The translations under genes were made by a program, and so were the position numbers. Under the pieces are notes generated by a model. The model saw only the letters and a program-made list of their open reading frames with translations. It was not told where the DNA came from and did not search any database. From Flavobacterium sp. (GTDB lineage Bacteria; Bacteroidota; Bacteroidia; Flavobacteriales; Flavobacteriaceae): a DNA stretch of 64,000 nucleotides. Shown in pieces: positions 37,388 to 47,955 of the stretch (position 1 is the first letter of the stretch; each line of letters starts with the position of its first letter). The stretch spans positions 62,001 to 126,000 of the forward strand of contig JAHEZJ010000010.1 in assembly GCA_023251135.1 (NCBI GenBank), written 5' to 3'.

Positions 37388-38479
37388 TTATCGCTGAATC
37401 AATTTCACAATCTCAGCTACAATATCTTGTGTAGCTCTTGGTTTTGCCAATTTCTTAATATTTGCACTCAATTGTTTTTGCTTTCCTTCATCTTTAAGCA
37501 AAGCTTCAAAAACAATACTAAATTCATTGTCTAATTCCGATTCCTTCAGTAAAATGGCGCCTTTCGCCTCTACAATGGCCTGTGCATTTTTAGTCTGATG
37601 GTCTTCGGCTACGTTAGGTGACGGGATAAATATTACCGGTTTCCCTACAATACACAATTCTGAAACCGATGATGCTCCTGCACGTGAAATGATCACATCG
37701 GCGGCAGCATATACAAAATCCATTCTTTCAATGAAATCAACCACCTTCACATTTTGCTGATTGTATTTTTTATATTCCTCAAAATACAATTTCCCACATT
37801 GCCAGATTACCTGAACATCTTGTGAAAGAAATTTTTGCAATTCTTTTTCAATTAACTGATTGATTCTTCTCGCTCCTAAGCTCCCGCCTAAAACCAATAA
37901 TGTCTTTTTATTCGGATCTAAGACATAAAAAGCAATTGCTTCCGCACGTTTGCTCTCAATGTCGATCAAATCCTGACGAACCGGGTTCCCAGTCAGAACG
38001 ATCTTTTCTTTTGGAAAAAAACGTTCCAGATTTCCATAGGCTACACAAATTGCATTTGCTTTTTTGCTCAGCAATTTATTTGTAATTCCCGGAAACGAAT
38101 TCTGCTCCTGCACAACTGTTGGAATTCCAGCCGATCCTGCCGCCTGCAATAAAGGTCCGCTGGCAAAACCTCCGGTACCAATCACCACATTGGGCTTAAA
38201 CTGTTTTATAATTCGTCTTGACTCTAGCAAACTTGTTGCCAGTTTTAACGGAAACATCAAATTTTGTAAGGTCAGCTTTCTTTGCAAACCTGCAATCCAA
38301 AGCCCTTTAATTTCATAACCTGCCTGAGGCACCTTCTGCATTTCCATTTTATCTTTGGCACCTACAAAAAGAAACTCAGCATCAGGGAATTGTAATTTTA
38401 ATTCATTTGCGATAGCAATTGCAGGATAGATATGCCCTCCTGTACCACCACCACTTAATATGAATTTATATTTTGTCAT
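37388..38479 (-). CDS. murG: Undecaprenyl-PP-MurNAc-pentapeptide GlcNAc transferase
   Basis: A 363-residue GT28 glycosyltransferase with [16 protein letters not shown] (UDP-GlcNAc/lipid I site), GGFASGPL and the UDP-binding region [17 protein letters not shown]. It converts lipid I to lipid II at the inner face of the membrane. It lies 102 bases past ftsW. Confidence 0.97.
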   Translation of the reverse strand: MTKYKFILSGGGTGGHIYPAIAIANELKLQFPDAEFLFVGAKDKMEMQKVPQAGYEIKGLWIAGLQRKLTLQNLMFPLKLATSLLESRRIIKQFKPNVVIGTGGFASGPLLQAAGSAGIPTVVQEQNSFPGITNKLLSKKANAICVAYGNLERFFPKEKIVLTGNPVRQDLIDIESKRAEAIAFYVLDPNKKTLLVLGGSLGARRINQLIEKELQKFLSQDVQVIWQCGKLYFEEYKKYNQQNVKVVDFIERMDFVYAAADVIISRAGASSVSELCIVGKPVIFIPSPNVAEDHQTKNAQAIVEAKGAILLKESELDNEFSIVFEALLKDEGKQKQLSANIKKLAKPRATQDIVAEIVKLIQR

Positions 38480-38581
38480 ATTTCTTTTAGTTATGAGTTG
38501 TGAATTATGAATTGTGAGTTCCCTCTATAACTTATCAACCTATTTCTCTATTCTCTTTCTTCTATTATCTCAGCTCTATAC

Positions 38582-39895
38582 TTACTTATTTAGAACGGCA
38601 TTCATCGGATTTCTGGAATTGTCCTCAATCGAATACATTCCTTCTTCTTCATATATCTTTTCGTCTGCCGGCAAATCTTCTTCTGATAATTCTTTGTCAA
38701 TTAATCGTTGAAGTGCTTCTTTTCGTCTTTCTTTTTCTTCCTGCTCTTCGGCGATTTCTTCTTCTTTCTTCGTCACACTGATGATGATCCCAAGAGAGAA
38801 ACAGGTCATCCAGATCGAACTACCTCCACTACTGATCAACGGGAGGGTCTGCCCTGTTACCGGCAACAACTCTACCGCAACCGCCATATTAATCATCGCC
38901 TGAAAGATCATCGGGAACCCGAGTCCGACGACGACGAGTTTTCCAAATAAGGTGTTGGCTTTATGCGAGGCGATAACAAACCGGAACAGCAACAATAAGT
39001 ACAAAACCAAAATCGATACTCCACCTACCAAACCATATTCTTCTACAATAATCGCATAAATAAAATCGGAAGAAGACTGTGGTAAAAAGTTCTTCTGAAC
39101 ACTTTTCCCTGGTCCTAAACCTCCCAATTTTCCAGATGCAATTGCAATTTTTGCCTTTTCTATCTGATAATCATCTTCATCCGGTTTATCAGTAGTAAAG
39201 TTTTCTATACGACTCCCCCAGGTACTAACCCTGCTAAAGAATCTGGACTCCGGGAACGCTTTCGCCACCAAAAGGAAAAACGCAAACATCGCAATTCCGG
39301 AACCAATGATAAAACCAATATATTTTAAGGGATACTTCCCAATAAATGTCAACATAATTACCATGGAAAAGATCAACGCTGTAGTCGAAAAATTCGCCGG
39401 TAAAATAAGCGCCAGTGTAATAAAAACCGGCAGCCAAAGCTGTATTAACGAGGCCTGAAACGGTTCATTCTCATCTTTGGTTTTAGACAGGTATCGCGCC
39501 ACAAAAATGAACAATATACTGGCTGCCAAAGTAGACGTTTGAAACGTAATTCCGATAAAAGGAACCTGAATCCAACGACTCGCGTTTGCCCCTGCAATAA
39601 CAGTACCTTTTAGCAAGGTATAAAGCAATAAAAACCAAACAATCGGCAACGCAATTTTTGAAATCGCTCTGAAATAATGATACGGCACACGATGTACCCA
39701 ATAAATAATCAGAAAACCAATACAAACGTGAGCCAGATGTTTTACCAAATACCCCAAAGTGTTTCCGGTACCGTGCCCTATATAAGCCAGATTACTACTC
39801 GCACTAAAAACAGGCATAAACGAAAACAACGCCAATAAAGCCACGAATGACCATATTACCCTGTCTCCTTTTAGTTTGTTCACCAGCTCTTTCAT
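38582..39895 (-). CDS. ftsW: Peptidoglycan glycosyltransferase FtsW
   Basis: A 437-residue SEDS protein with about ten membrane helices. The C-terminal NMAVAVELLPVTGQTLPLISSGGSS region is the SEDS signature. It polymerises lipid II at the septum with the class B PBP FtsI. The charged C-terminal tail of about 60 residues (rich in Glu and Lys) is cytoplasmic. Confidence 0.96.
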   Translation of the reverse strand: MKELVNKLKGDRVIWSFVALLALFSFMPVFSASSNLAYIGHGTGNTLGYLVKHLAHVCIGFLIIYWVHRVPYHYFRAISKIALPIVWFLLLYTLLKGTVIAGANASRWIQVPFIGITFQTSTLAASILFIFVARYLSKTKDENEPFQASLIQLWLPVFITLALILPANFSTTALIFSMVIMLTFIGKYPLKYIGFIIGSGIAMFAFFLLVAKAFPESRFFSRVSTWGSRIENFTTDKPDEDDYQIEKAKIAIASGKLGGLGPGKSVQKNFLPQSSSDFIYAIIVEEYGLVGGVSILVLYLLLLFRFVIASHKANTLFGKLVVVGLGFPMIFQAMINMAVAVELLPVTGQTLPLISSGGSSIWMTCFSLGIIISVTKKEEEIAEEQEEKERRKEALQRLIDKELSEEDLPADEKIYEEEGMYSIEDNSRNPMNAVLNK

Positions 39896-39899
39896 AATC

Positions 39900-39967
39900 T
39901 TTTGTTTCAGGTTTCTTTTGTTTCAGGTTTCTTTTGTTTCAGGCCCCGAACTTGAAACCTGAAACTT
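39900..39967. repeat. TTTGTTTCAGGTTTC direct and inverted repeats before ftsW
   Basis: Three tandem TTTTGTTTCAGG units (39900-39942) face GAACTTGAAACCTGAAACTT (39949-39967), a possible hairpin. It is the same family as 14122-14182, and lies between murD and ftsW. Confidence 0.65.
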
Positions 39968-39979
39968 TAAACTAATTTT

Positions 39980-41311
39980 CTACAAGTTATGAACCGCTTG
40001 CTTAAACTGTCTTCCTCTATCCTCGTAGCTTTCGAATAAATCGAAACTTGCGCAGGCTGGTGACAATAAAACGGCATCTCCTTTTTCTGTTAAACGCTGT
40101 GCTGTTTTTACAGCATCGTTCATATTATTTACTTCAACCATGATATCAACCACATTTCCGAAAGCATTGATAATTTTATGATTATCAATTCCAAGGCAGA
40201 TGATCGCTTTTACTTTTTCGCGAACTAATGACATCAATTCGTTGTAATCGTTTCCTTTATCAACTCCACCAACAATCCATACTGTTGGCACATTCATACT
40301 GTCTAAAGCAAAGAAAGTAGCATTAACATTTGTCGCTTTTGAATCGTTGATGTATTGTACATTCTGAATTTTAAGTACTTTCTCTAAACGGTGCTCAACA
40401 CCTTGAAAATTCGATAAACTTTCGCGAATTGTTGCATTTCTAATTTGCATCAACTTCGCTACAGAGCTTGCTGCCATTGCGTTTTTCATGTTATGTTTTC
40501 CTTCTAACGCAATGTGTTCTGTTTCCATTGTAAACTCTTCTTGGTTGATCTTTATTTCCATTTTGTTGTTATTTATAGAAGCCCCTTCATTTAATTTTTC
40601 AGTCAATGAAAAAGGAATTAATTTTGCTTTTGTTTTGTTGTTCTTCAACCATCCTGCAATCGCCTCATCATCTGCATCATAAATCAAATAATCACTCTCG
40701 GTTTGATTCATTGTTATTCGAAACTTCGAATTGATATAGTTCTCATACTTATATTCGTATCGGTCTAAATGATCCGGACTAATATTGGTTATAATGGCTA
40801 TATCGGGTCTGTAATCAATAATTCCGTCCAGCTGAAAACTACTCAGCTCAAGTACGTAGGCATCGTATTTATTCTCGGCAACCTGCCAGGCGAAACTTTT
40901 TCCAATATTTCCACCCAAACCTACATTCAAACCCGCCGACTTCAGTAAATAATGGGTCAGCATCGTTGTAGTAGTTTTACCGTTACTACCTGTAATCCCA
41001 ATCGTCAATGCTTCTGTAAAAGGTTTTGCAAATTCGATTTCCGAAATCACTTTTACTCCGGCTGCTACCAGTTTTTTTACGATGGGAGATTTCTCTGGAA
41101 TTCCCGGACTTTTCATCACCACATCGGCATTTAAAATCAGGTCTTCTGTATGCTGTTCCTCTTCCCAGGCAATTTTATTAATGATAAGAACTTCCTTATA
41201 ACTTTCTTTTATCTTTCCAAAATCCGATACAAAAACCTCGTATCCTTTTTTCTTTCCGAGAATAGCAGTACCTACACCGCTTTCTCCTCCACCTAAAACT
41301 ACCAATCTCAT
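39980..41311 (-). CDS. murD: UDP-N-acetylmuramoylalanine-D-glutamate ligase
   Basis: A 443-residue Mur ligase starting VVLGGGESGVGTAILGKKKG. The ATP loop ITGSNGKTTTTMLTH (around 109-123) and NDSKATNVNATFFALDSM are diagnostic. It adds D-Glu to UDP-MurNAc-L-Ala. Its ATG directly follows the mraY stop. Confidence 0.97.
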   Translation of the reverse strand: MRLVVLGGGESGVGTAILGKKKGYEVFVSDFGKIKESYKEVLIINKIAWEEEQHTEDLILNADVVMKSPGIPEKSPIVKKLVAAGVKVISEIEFAKPFTEALTIGITGSNGKTTTTMLTHYLLKSAGLNVGLGGNIGKSFAWQVAENKYDAYVLELSSFQLDGIIDYRPDIAIITNISPDHLDRYEYKYENYINSKFRITMNQTESDYLIYDADDEAIAGWLKNNKTKAKLIPFSLTEKLNEGASINNNKMEIKINQEEFTMETEHIALEGKHNMKNAMAASSVAKLMQIRNATIRESLSNFQGVEHRLEKVLKIQNVQYINDSKATNVNATFFALDSMNVPTVWIVGGVDKGNDYNELMSLVREKVKAIICLGIDNHKIINAFGNVVDIMVEVNNMNDAVKTAQRLTEKGDAVLLSPACASFDLFESYEDRGRQFKQAVHNL

Positions 41312-42547
41312 CTATCTTAATTTTAAAGTAACGATTGATAATATGGCTAACATGATGGCAACAATCCAAAATCGGGTTACGATTTTACTCTCATGATATC
41401 CTTTCTTCTGATAGTGATGGTGTAATGGCGACATCAGGAAAATTCTGCGGCCTTCACCGAAACGCTTTTTGGTAAATTTGAAATAACTCACCTGCAAAAC
41501 CACAGAGAAATTTTCCACCAAAAAGATTCCACATAATAACGGAATCAATAGTTCTTTACGAACTGCAATTGCCAACACCGCAATAATTCCTCCGATAGTT
41601 AAACTTCCTGTATCTCCCATAAAAACAGAAGCCGGATAAGAGTTGTACCAAAGAAAACCAATTAGTGCCCCTACAAATGCGGAGATAAAAACGGTCATCT
41701 CTCCTGAGTTCGGGATATACATGATATTCAGATAATTTGAAAAAATGATATTTCCGGAAAGAAATGTGAATATTCCGAGTGCCAGGACCGAGACTGCCGA
41801 GGTTCCTGCGGCGAGTCCGTCAATACCGTCTGTTAAGTTGGCACCGTTTGAAACTGCTGTGATAATAAAAATTACAACCGGTATAAAAATTAACCAGGCC
41901 CATTTTTCATATCCTTCACCTGTCCAGGCTAAGATTTCGGCATAGTCGAATTCGTTATTTTTTACAAAAGGAATTGTCGTAGCAGTTGACTTTTCTTCCA
42001 TAGGCGCCGGCAAAACTACCGTCGTATTAGTACCTGATGTTTTAAAAATATCTGTTCTTCCCGTATCTGTTCTAACGGTTACAGCAGGATTAAAATAAAG
42101 TACAGATCCTACTATGATCCCTAAACCAACCTGTCCAATTACTTTAAAAATTCCTTTCAGTCCTTGTTTGTCTTTTTTGAATATTTTGATGTAATCGTCT
42201 ACAAAACCAATTGTTCCCATCCAAAGTGTGGTAACAATAAGCAATACAATATAAATATTATGCAAACGAGCAAACAACAAAACCGGTACCAGCGTCGCAA
42301 AAATGATAATCAGTCCCCCCATTGTCGGAGTTCCTGCTTTTTCATTCTGACCTGCAAGACCTAACTCTCTAACCGTTTCACCAACTTGCTGATTACGTAA
42401 AAAGTTTATAATTCTTTTTCCGTAAATCGTTGACAAAAGCAATGAAAGCATCAATGCTAAAGCCGATCTGAAAGTGATGTACTGAAAAACTCCCGTTCCC
42501 GGTACATCTAATGTTTTGTCTAAATATTCAAATAAATAGTATAGCAT
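41312..42547 (-). CDS. mraY: Phospho-N-acetylmuramoyl-pentapeptide transferase
   Basis: A 411-residue integral membrane enzyme. The signature regions are [31 protein letters not shown] and [12 protein letters not shown] (catalytic Asp and Mg site), and the end-loop HHHYQKKG. It makes lipid I from UDP-MurNAc-pentapeptide and undecaprenyl phosphate. A loop insertion around residues 165-205 (rich in Thr and charged residues) makes it longer than the roughly 360-residue enterobacterial enzyme. Confidence 0.97.
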   Translation of the reverse strand: MLYYLFEYLDKTLDVPGTGVFQYITFRSALALMLSLLLSTIYGKRIINFLRNQQVGETVRELGLAGQNEKAGTPTMGGLIIIFATLVPVLLFARLHNIYIVLLIVTTLWMGTIGFVDDYIKIFKKDKQGLKGIFKVIGQVGLGIIVGSVLYFNPAVTVRTDTGRTDIFKTSGTNTTVVLPAPMEEKSTATTIPFVKNNEFDYAEILAWTGEGYEKWAWLIFIPVVIFIITAVSNGANLTDGIDGLAAGTSAVSVLALGIFTFLSGNIIFSNYLNIMYIPNSGEMTVFISAFVGALIGFLWYNSYPASVFMGDTGSLTIGGIIAVLAIAVRKELLIPLLCGIFLVENFSVVLQVSYFKFTKKRFGEGRRIFLMSPLHHHYQKKGYHESKIVTRFWIVAIMLAILSIVTLKLR

Positions 42548-42569
42548 ATTTCTCTATTTTTTTTAAAAT

Positions 42570-42662
42570 TCCAATTTTGATTTAAATTCCAATTTTTAAA
42601 TCCCAAATTCCAATGTTAAATTGGGTTTTGGATTTTGGAATTTCCATTGTTGGAATTTCCCT
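42570..42662. repeat. AAATTCCAA-family hairpin between murE and mraY
   Basis: AAATTCCAATTTTGATTTAAA, AAATTCCAA, then TTGGGTTTTGGATTTTGGAA and TTGGAATTTCC, forming an imperfect inverted repeat over the gap. It lies inside an operon, so it does not stop all transcription. Confidence 0.7.
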
Positions 42663-42666
42663 TTTG

Positions 42667-44130
42667 TTATTTTCCCAGTTGTTCTAAAATTTCTTTTACC
42701 GTTTCCATGTCGTCAAAATGATGACGTACTCCATTTATCTCCTGATAAGTTTCATGACCTTTACCGGCAATTAAGATAATATCATTGGGCTGTGCCAATT
42801 GACAAGCCGTTTTAATAGCCTGTTTTCGATCGGAAATTCTCAATATCTTTTTATAATTATGAGCCTCAACCCCCTTTTCCATCTCGTCTAAGATCACTTC
42901 AGGATCTTCGTTTCTTGGATTGTCTGAGGTTAAAATTGCCTTATCACTAAGATCTGTAGCAATTTTTGCCATAATTGGTCTTTTCGTTTTATCTCTGTTT
43001 CCGCCACAACCTACAACTGTAAGCAGCTGTTCGTTTTTGGTACGGATATCGTTAATTGTTTTTAAAACATTGTCTAAAGCATCCGGCGTGTGGGCATAAT
43101 CAACAATCGCTGTGATGTTTCCTTCTGAAACAATATACTGAAAACGTCCCGAAACACTTTCTAAATCAGACAGTAAGCGCAACGCTTCAAGACTATCCAT
43201 TCCTAATTCTACAGCCGTACCGTAAATTGCCAGAACGTTGTAAGCATTAAAAGTTCCGATTAGTTTTACCCAAACTTCATTATCGTTTACTTTCAACAAT
43301 AAACCCGACAATTGGCTTTCCAGAATCTGCGCTTTAAAGTCGGCATATGATTTTAAAGCATAGGTAAATTTTCGGGCCACCGTATTTTGCAACATCACAC
43401 TTCCGTTTTTATCATCGATGTTGGATAAGACAAAAGCTGTTTTTGGCAACGAATCAAAAAAAGATTTTTTCACATCTCTGTATTCGGCAAAAGTGGGATG
43501 GTAATCCAAATGATCGTGCGACAAATTCGTGAATATCCCACCCACAAAATGTAAGGCTTCAGTTCGTTTTTGGTGAATTCCATGCGAACTTACTTCCATA
43601 AAACAATGCGTTACACCCGCTTCGATCATTTCATTCAGATAATGATTGATTGTAATAGAATCTGGTGTGGTATGTGTTGCAGGAAATTCAGTATTATCTA
43701 CCATGATTTTCACGGTTGACAATAACCCCACTTTAAAATCTGCTTTTTGAAACAACTGAAACAATAATGACGCAATGGTTGTCTTTCCGTTTGTACCGGT
43801 AACTCCAACCAGTTTTAATTTTTCGGATGGATTTCCGAAGAAATTAGCTGCCATAAAAGCCAAAGCCGCATTGGTATCTTTTACTTTAATATAGGTAATT
43901 CCTTTTTCGATATTTTCAGGCAACGTATCGCAAATAACTGCAATGGCACCCAACTGGATCGCTTTTTCAATATAATCGTGACCATCTGAAAGTGATCCGC
44001 GAATAGCCACAAAAACATCATTTGCCTCAATTTTTCTTGAGTCAAAATCAATTTTATGTATATCGATTTCTGTTGAACCTGTTACAGATTCAATCGCTAC
44101 TTTGTATAATATGTCTTTCAGTATTTTCAC
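42667..44130 (-). CDS. murE: UDP-MurNAc-tripeptide (meso-DAP-adding) ligase
   Basis: A 487-residue Mur ligase with ATP loop TGTNGKTT (111-118) and the motif DNPRNEDP (403-410), whose Arg marks meso-diaminopimelate specificity rather than Lys. It adds the third stem amino acid. It overlaps ftsI by 4 bases (ATGA), so translation is probably coupled. Confidence 0.97.
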   Translation of the reverse strand: MKILKDILYKVAIESVTGSTEIDIHKIDFDSRKIEANDVFVAIRGSLSDGHDYIEKAIQLGAIAVICDTLPENIEKGITYIKVKDTNAALAFMAANFFGNPSEKLKLVGVTGTNGKTTIASLLFQLFQKADFKVGLLSTVKIMVDNTEFPATHTTPDSITINHYLNEMIEAGVTHCFMEVSSHGIHQKRTEALHFVGGIFTNLSHDHLDYHPTFAEYRDVKKSFFDSLPKTAFVLSNIDDKNGSVMLQNTVARKFTYALKSYADFKAQILESQLSGLLLKVNDNEVWVKLIGTFNAYNVLAIYGTAVELGMDSLEALRLLSDLESVSGRFQYIVSEGNITAIVDYAHTPDALDNVLKTINDIRTKNEQLLTVVGCGGNRDKTKRPIMAKIATDLSDKAILTSDNPRNEDPEVILDEMEKGVEAHNYKKILRISDRKQAIKTACQLAQPNDIILIAGKGHETYQEINGVRHHFDDMETVKEILEQLGK

Positions 44131-46136
44131 GATAATTCTAATACTATAATTGCGTTTTTACTAATGTTTTGTCCCGGTTGAATAGACTGTTTTTTCACCT
44201 TTCCTACTCCAATAACCCTTACTTTTAAATCAAGGTTTTCTAACAATGCAACAGCATCCATTCCCGGCATTCCTTTTAAATCCGGAACCTGATTTAATTT
44301 TTTATTGGCTTCTGCGGTATACTTGTTATAACTGTTGTCTTGTTTTGGAATCCTTGAATCCAGTCTTTTTATTTTATTTGTTGAAGGTGCGTCTGTAAAT
44401 ATTTTTTGAGCGATTCTTTTAAAAACCGGCCCTGAAACGTCTGCTCCGTAATAATTATTTTTTGATGTATTAGGCTTATGCACTACTACGATACAAGAGT
44501 ATTTAGGATGTTCGGCTGGAAAATATCCCACAAAAGAGGATGCATAATACAACGCCGACTTTCCTTCTTTCCCTCCATAATTCACCTGTGCTGTTCCGGT
44601 TTTTCCTGCCATCGAAAAATCTTTCGAATACAATTTAGAACCGGTTCCTTTTTTAACCACATTGAGCAATACTGCTCTTACTTTATTAATGGTTTCCTGC
44701 GAACATACTTTCGGATTGATTACTTCTACATCAAATTTCTTGATGGTTTTGTTCCATTCTTTTATTTCAGAAACAAACTGTGGCTTAACCATTACTCCAT
44801 TGTTGGCAACTGCATTATAAAGCGCCAGTGTTTGCATAGGTGTTACCGAAACTCCGTAACCGAAAGCCATCCATGGAAGTGAAACTCCCGACCAATGTTT
44901 GTCTCCGGGTTGTGGAATATAAGGTCTTCCCTCTCCTTTAAAATGCAAGCCCAATGTTTTATTTAATCCGTACGAGTTAATATGATCTACAAATTTTGAC
45001 GGATTGCTTTTGTAATTTTCATACACTGCCTGAACCATTACGGTATTCGACGAAACTTCAAACCCGCGTGCCAGCGAAATTTTTCCGTAACCTCCTCTGT
45101 GCGAATCACGAACAGCACGTCCGTAATATCTCATTTCTCCTCCATGACTGTCATAAACCGTACTTGTATCGGCTACTTTATCTTCTAAAATCGCCATTAA
45201 ATCAACCAATTTAAAAGTTGATCCCGGCTCATGCGACTCGGCTATAGCGTAATTTGTGGTTTCATAATACGATCCGTCTTCTGATCTTCCCAAATTGGAA
45301 ATCGCTTTTACATGACCTGTTTCAGTCTCCATCACCACTACACAACCATGATCGGCCTCGTATTCTTCCAACTGTTTCAATAAGGCATGGTGTGCGATAT
45401 CCTGAATAAAAACATCAATGGTCGACACTACATCAAAACCATCCTGAGGATCAACTTCATTGACATCGCGAATTGGTTTCCACTGTCCTTTGGCTATTTT
45501 TTGCTTTAAAATTTTACCGTCTTTACCGTTCAGATAACTTTTAAAAGCCCATTCAATCCCTTTACCTACTTCGACTCCGGTTGCCGGATCAATACGGTCG
45601 TAACCAATGGTTCTTTCTGCAATTTTTCCAATCGGATGTTTTCTTACCGTTTCCTGTTCAACAATAATTCCTCCTTTAAAAGCTCCTAAACTGAATAAAG
45701 GAAAACCTTTTATTTTCACGTATTCAGTATAACTCAAATTACGGGCAATCAAATAATAACGGTTTTTATTTGCTCTGGCTTTTCTTAATTCCTGCTCATA
45801 ATATCCACCCGGGCGATCTAAAACAGTTGCTAACGAATCGGATAATGCTTTTACATATTTCTCAAAAGTCTCCGTTTTTGGAGCTTTAGCATCAAATCGA
45901 ATTTCATAATTAGGAATTGATGTCGCCAGCAAGCTTCCGTCAGCCGAATAGATGTTTCCTTTGTTTGCCGGAATTACAAAATTTCTAACGGTACGCTGTT
46001 TCGCCAGTTTTCTGTAATAATCTCCTTCTACCCATTGAATATTGGTCAACTTAACAACAATAGCAATTGCCATCACAAAGATGAAAACTGCTACGAGGTA
46101 AATTCTGTAGGATATATGTTTATCTTCTACTGCCAT
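44127..46136 (-). CDS. ftsI: Septal class B penicillin-binding protein FtsI with PASTA domain
   Basis: A 669-residue transpeptidase. A single transmembrane helix (about 11-30) is followed by the PBP dimerisation region and the transpeptidase domain with SxxK (Ser306/Lys309 in GSTFK), SSN (362-364) and KTGT (512-515). A PASTA-like domain lies at the C-terminus (about 610-669; LNQVPDLKGMPGMDAVALLE). It crosslinks septal peptidoglycan together with FtsW. It overlaps the preceding ftsL-like gene by 10 bases. Confidence 0.96.
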   Translation of the reverse strand: MAVEDKHISYRIYLVAVFIFVMAIAIVVKLTNIQWVEGDYYRKLAKQRTVRNFVIPANKGNIYSADGSLLATSIPNYEIRFDAKAPKTETFEKYVKALSDSLATVLDRPGGYYEQELRKARANKNRYYLIARNLSYTEYVKIKGFPLFSLGAFKGGIIVEQETVRKHPIGKIAERTIGYDRIDPATGVEVGKGIEWAFKSYLNGKDGKILKQKIAKGQWKPIRDVNEVDPQDGFDVVSTIDVFIQDIAHHALLKQLEEYEADHGCVVVMETETGHVKAISNLGRSEDGSYYETTNYAIAESHEPGSTFKLVDLMAILEDKVADTSTVYDSHGGEMRYYGRAVRDSHRGGYGKISLARGFEVSSNTVMVQAVYENYKSNPSKFVDHINSYGLNKTLGLHFKGEGRPYIPQPGDKHWSGVSLPWMAFGYGVSVTPMQTLALYNAVANNGVMVKPQFVSEIKEWNKTIKKFDVEVINPKVCSQETINKVRAVLLNVVKKGTGSKLYSKDFSMAGKTGTAQVNYGGKEGKSALYYASSFVGYFPAEHPKYSCIVVVHKPNTSKNNYYGADVSGPVFKRIAQKIFTDAPSTNKIKRLDSRIPKQDNSYNKYTAEANKKLNQVPDLKGMPGMDAVALLENLDLKVRVIGVGKVKKQSIQPGQNISKNAIIVLELS

Positions 46137-46474
46137 ATTCTTTTAAAGAAACTTTTTTCTTCTTCTTTTTTTACTTCTATTTTAATTGGAGGAACCGTTG
46201 ATGGAAAAATTTGCTTTTCAAGCATTTTATCCGATATCGTCGATTCCATTTTTAACTTCATCAATTCTGAACGACGGTCTACAAATTCAGATCGCAATTC
46301 TTTTACTTCGTTGTTCAGTTTTGCAATTTCAAAAACCTTCTGTTCGTAACGCTGTGTATTTGCAATCATCAGAATTGCAAGCAGAATAATGAAAACAATG
46401 AAGCGCCAGTTTTTTACTGCATCATCATTGATCAGAAATCTTGCTTTTAATATATCAAATACACCACTTTTCAT
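46127..46474 (-). CDS. ftsL: FtsL-like division protein
   Basis: A 115-residue bitopic protein: cytoplasmic N-terminus, one transmembrane helix (about residues 24-40), and a coiled-coil-like periplasmic part (VFEIAKLNNEVKELRSEFVDRR). Position between rsmH and ftsI and this layout are those of FtsL, which pairs with FtsB/FtsQ. Sequence identity is always low in this family, so the name rests on context. Confidence 0.8.
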   Translation of the reverse strand: MKSGVFDILKARFLINDDAVKNWRFIVFIILLAILMIANTQRYEQKVFEIAKLNNEVKELRSEFVDRRSELMKLKMESTISDKMLEKQIFPSTVPPIKIEVKKEEEKSFFKRIWQ

Positions 46475-46572
46475 TTTTTCTACCTATATATATTATACTA
46501 GCCTGTTTAATTGTTGAATCGTTTAACTGTTTATGGTTTCAAACTCACATTTCACAACCAACATCTCACAAA

Positions 46573-47481
46573 CTATATCTTCTCAGCAATCCTTAATTTT
46601 GCGCTTCGTGCTCTGTTGTTGATTTTGATCTCAGCATCATCCGGTACAATAAGCTTTCCTATTGTTTTAAACGGTACTGAAAAGTTTCCGTAAAAATCTC
46701 TTTCGGGCTCTCCTTCAAACATTCCGTTTTTGATAAATCTTTTTACCAGTCTGTCTTCTAAAGAATGGTAAGAGATTACCGAAAATCTTCCACCTGGATT
46801 TAAAATTTCTAACGACTGCTCGATAAACTCTTTCAAAACATCCATTTCCTGATTTACCTCAATTCGGATGGCCTGATAAATTTGAGCCAATATCTTGTTA
46901 CGAACTCGTTCCGGTAAATATTTTGCCAGAACTTCTTTCAATTCATCTGTCGTTTTGATCGGATAACCTTGTCTGGCTTCTACAATTGTTCTTGCCAAAA
47001 CCGGGGCATTTTTCAACTCCCCATAATCAAAAAAAACACGACGTAAATCCTGTTCTTCATATTCGTTAACCACCCGGTAAGCATTTAAATCATTTTTCTG
47101 ACTCATCCGCATGTCCAGTTCAGCATCAAATCTTGTCGAGAAACCTCTTTCCGGAACATCAAACTGATGGGATGAAACCCCCAAATCGGCCAAAATTCCA
47201 TCTACTCCTTTAACACCATGAAAACGCAGAAATCTTTTTATGAATCTGAAATTCTCATTAATTAAGGTAAACCGTTCATCTGGTAATGCATTCGCAAGTG
47301 CATCTTCATCCTGATCAAAAGCAAATAATTTTCCGTTTGGTCCTAATCGTCTCAAAATTTCTTTTGAATGCCCCCCGCCTCCAAACGTAACATCTACATA
47401 AATGCCGTCAGGTTTAATATTTAAACCATCAACTGTAGGATGAAGCAAAACCGGATTATGATATTCCATTGTCGTCGTCAT
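46573..47481 (-). CDS. rsmH: 16S rRNA (cytosine-1402-N4)-methyltransferase
   Basis: A 302-residue MraW/RsmH enzyme: YHNPVLLHPTVDGL, VDVTFGGGGHSKEIL (SAM site) and SYHSLEDRLVKRF. It methylates N4 of C1402 in 16S rRNA. The ATG at 47481 overlaps mraZ by 26 bases; the fifth residue is also Met (47469) and would overlap by 14. Confidence 0.97.
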   Translation of the reverse strand: MTTTMEYHNPVLLHPTVDGLNIKPDGIYVDVTFGGGGHSKEILRRLGPNGKLFAFDQDEDALANALPDERFTLINENFRFIKRFLRFHGVKGVDGILADLGVSSHQFDVPERGFSTRFDAELDMRMSQKNDLNAYRVVNEYEEQDLRRVFFDYGELKNAPVLARTIVEARQGYPIKTTDELKEVLAKYLPERVRNKILAQIYQAIRIEVNQEMDVLKEFIEQSLEILNPGGRFSVISYHSLEDRLVKRFIKNGMFEGEPERDFYGNFSVPFKTIGKLIVPDDAEIKINNRARSAKLRIAEKI

Positions 47482-47929
47482 TAATATTTCCCATTACTTC
47501 TTCGGCCAGATCTGCAAAATCCATATCTTCGCCGCTTATTGATTTTTCATATAAATCCTTATCCCAAATCTCCACAATATTAACCGCAGATGAAAAAACT
47601 ACATCTTTAGAAATACCTGAAAAAGTCACCAAATCTTTTGGAACCAGTAATCGCCCCAATGCATCAATCTCTACCACTTTAACACCCGCAGTAAATCTTC
47701 GAATGAAATCATTGTTCTTTTTTACAAAGCGATTCAGCTTGTTGATTTTTTGCATCATCAGGTCCCACTCGTCCATTGGATACAATTCTAAACACTGTTG
47801 AAAAACGGAGCGCTTCAAAACGAATCCGTTTTGAAGAGAGGAAGTCAGCTGCTTTTTCAAGGGCGCAGGCAACATTAGCCTCCCCTTAGCATCGACTTTA
47901 CACTCATATGTTCCGACAATTGTGTTCAA
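47456..47929 (-). CDS. mraZ: Transcriptional regulator MraZ
   Basis: A 157-residue AbrB-like swapped-hairpin protein with two MraZ repeats: GTYECKVDAKGRLMLPAPLKK (DAKGR) and VVEIDALGRLLVPKDLV (DALGR). It is the first gene of the dcw cluster. The reading frame has no ATG: an in-frame TAA lies 24 bases upstream, so the start is a TTG (47929). MraZ binds repeats before its own gene and controls the operon; five GTGG repeats lie just upstream. Confidence 0.95.
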   Translation of the reverse strand: MNTIVGTYECKVDAKGRLMLPAPLKKQLTSSLQNGFVLKRSVFQQCLELYPMDEWDLMMQKINKLNRFVKKNNDFIRRFTAGVKVVEIDALGRLLVPKDLVTFSGISKDVVFSSAVNIVEIWDKDLYEKSISGEDMDFADLAEEVMGNINDDDNGIS

Positions 47930-47955
47930 GAAAAATTCATTAATATGTTATAGGA

